Shown here piece after piece: positions 63,616 to 64,000 of a DNA stretch of 64,000 nucleotides. Numbering within the stretch: position 1 is the stretch's first letter; each line of letters begins with the position of its first letter. The stretch is from the NCBI GenBank assembly GCA_943788425.1, contig CALSQF010000004.1, forward strand, positions 124,001-188,000, written 5' to 3'. The position numbers and the translations under genes were made by a program. The notes beneath the pieces are model-generated. The model had not been told where the DNA came from, made no database searches, and saw nothing but the letters and a program-made list of their open reading frames with translations. The stretch comes from an uncultured Planktomarina sp. Its GTDB lineage: Bacteria; Pseudomonadota; Alphaproteobacteria; Rhodobacterales; Rhodobacteraceae.

Positions 63616-64000
63616 TGGAGGTCCTCCCGCTGACATCAATTTTTGAAAAATTGCAATTAACTGTCACAAGCGCTGAGATAGTTTTAACAAGCCTGAAAAA
63701 TGATGCCGAAATAGTGCTTTCAAGCGAAATATCATCACTACCGACATATAATTGTAATATGGTCTTTAGGAAATCGGACTCAAACGACCCTATAATTGGA
63801 CAAATGTGTTTTCGTTCTGTTCGACCTTTGGTTACGGCGGAAATATTTGTACATTATAAAAATTTTGAAAAATTAGAAAAAATATGCAGTGGTGGGGAAC
63901 CCGTTCGGCCGATTTCTTTATACTTGAAAATTGCAAAAAGAAGAGAAATTAAGAATGGAGAGATTAAAATCGGAAACGAAGACTTTACCGTAGATATTTT
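63615..64000 (+). CDS. Unknown protein, 3' end beyond window
   Basis: The ATG overlaps the fliA stop and a GGAAATAG site lies upstream. The frame is open to the window end (about 128 residues so far) and begins MEVLPLTSIFEKLQLTVTSA. Beta-strand-rich in appearance, with no signal peptide and no recognised family so far. Translational coupling suggests membership of the flhA-fliA operon. Possibly a FliM/FliN-like or hook-related small protein, but nothing in the visible part shows that. Confidence 0.6.
   Translation, partial: MEVLPLTSIFEKLQLTVTSAEIVLTSLKNDAEIVLSSEISSLPTYNCNMVFRKSDSNDPIIGQMCFRSVRPLVTAEIFVHYKNFEKLEKICSGGEPVRPISLYLKIAKRREIKNGEIKIGNEDFTVDI

Overview
The window looks like a chromosome segment of a marine alphaproteobacterium of the Rhodobacteraceae (Roseobacter group). 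Markers for that are a membrane-anchored CycM-type cytochrome c552, yejABEF, ClpS, oxygen-dependent HemF preceded by an SDR, and an HTH protein of the RodZ/DUF4115 kind. The flagellar gene set resembles the Fla1 (RpoN2/FleQ/FleT) set of Rhodobacter sphaeroides. Genus is not determined; an RCA/Planktomarina-like lineage is only a guess.

Region 1 (1-15.4 kb) is moderately GC-rich, compact and housekeeping-like: cycM; an oligopeptide/microcin C ABC importer (yejABEF); a FAH-family hydrolase; a D-Ala-D-Ala carboxypeptidase with a SPOR-like tail; a HAD phosphatase; clpS; an RsmC-like methyltransferase; an SDR that has lost its catalytic Tyr and Lys; hemF; a broken ferric-reductase-like gene; an FAD-linked 2-hydroxyacid dehydrogenase; and an elongator tRNA-Met.

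Region 2 (15.4-26 kb) begins right after the tRNA and is visibly AT-rich. It holds htpG, a methyltransferase, several small exported or membrane proteins of unknown function, a truncated RodZ-like HTH protein, a frameshifted Sel1-repeat gene, a DUF882 (YcbK-like) peptidase, a CLC chloride transporter with CBS domains, a protein resembling ribosome recycling factor, and a peptidoglycan-binding-domain protein. No integrase or transposase is visible.

Region 3 (26-64 kb) is a nearly continuous flagellar cluster: a FliL paralogue, fliS, fleT-fliEFGHIJ, fliKLMN, fliOPQR-flhB, a two-gene unit in a MotF-like position, rpoN, fliC, motAB (PomAB-like), fliD, fleQ, flgNMA with flgT and flgP, flhA-flhF-flhG and fliA. 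At least eight good sigma-54 (-24/-12) promoters sit before individual units, including one before a 54-codon gene that does not look described. The stator plus FlgT, FlgP and a Sel1 protein recalls the Vibrio-type sodium motor with H/T rings. Rod, hook and chemotaxis genes are not in the window.

The most striking oddity is the number of one-base frameshifts, mostly in short homopolymers, in fliH, fliK, rpoN, fliC, fliD, fleQ, flgN, flgT, flhA and a gene beside fliC. Other flagellar genes (fliEFGIJ, fliLMNOPQR, flhB, motAB, flhF, flhG, fliA) are intact. This means either early decay of the flagellar system, reading through slippery A/T runs, or insertion-type sequencing errors; the sequence alone does not decide.
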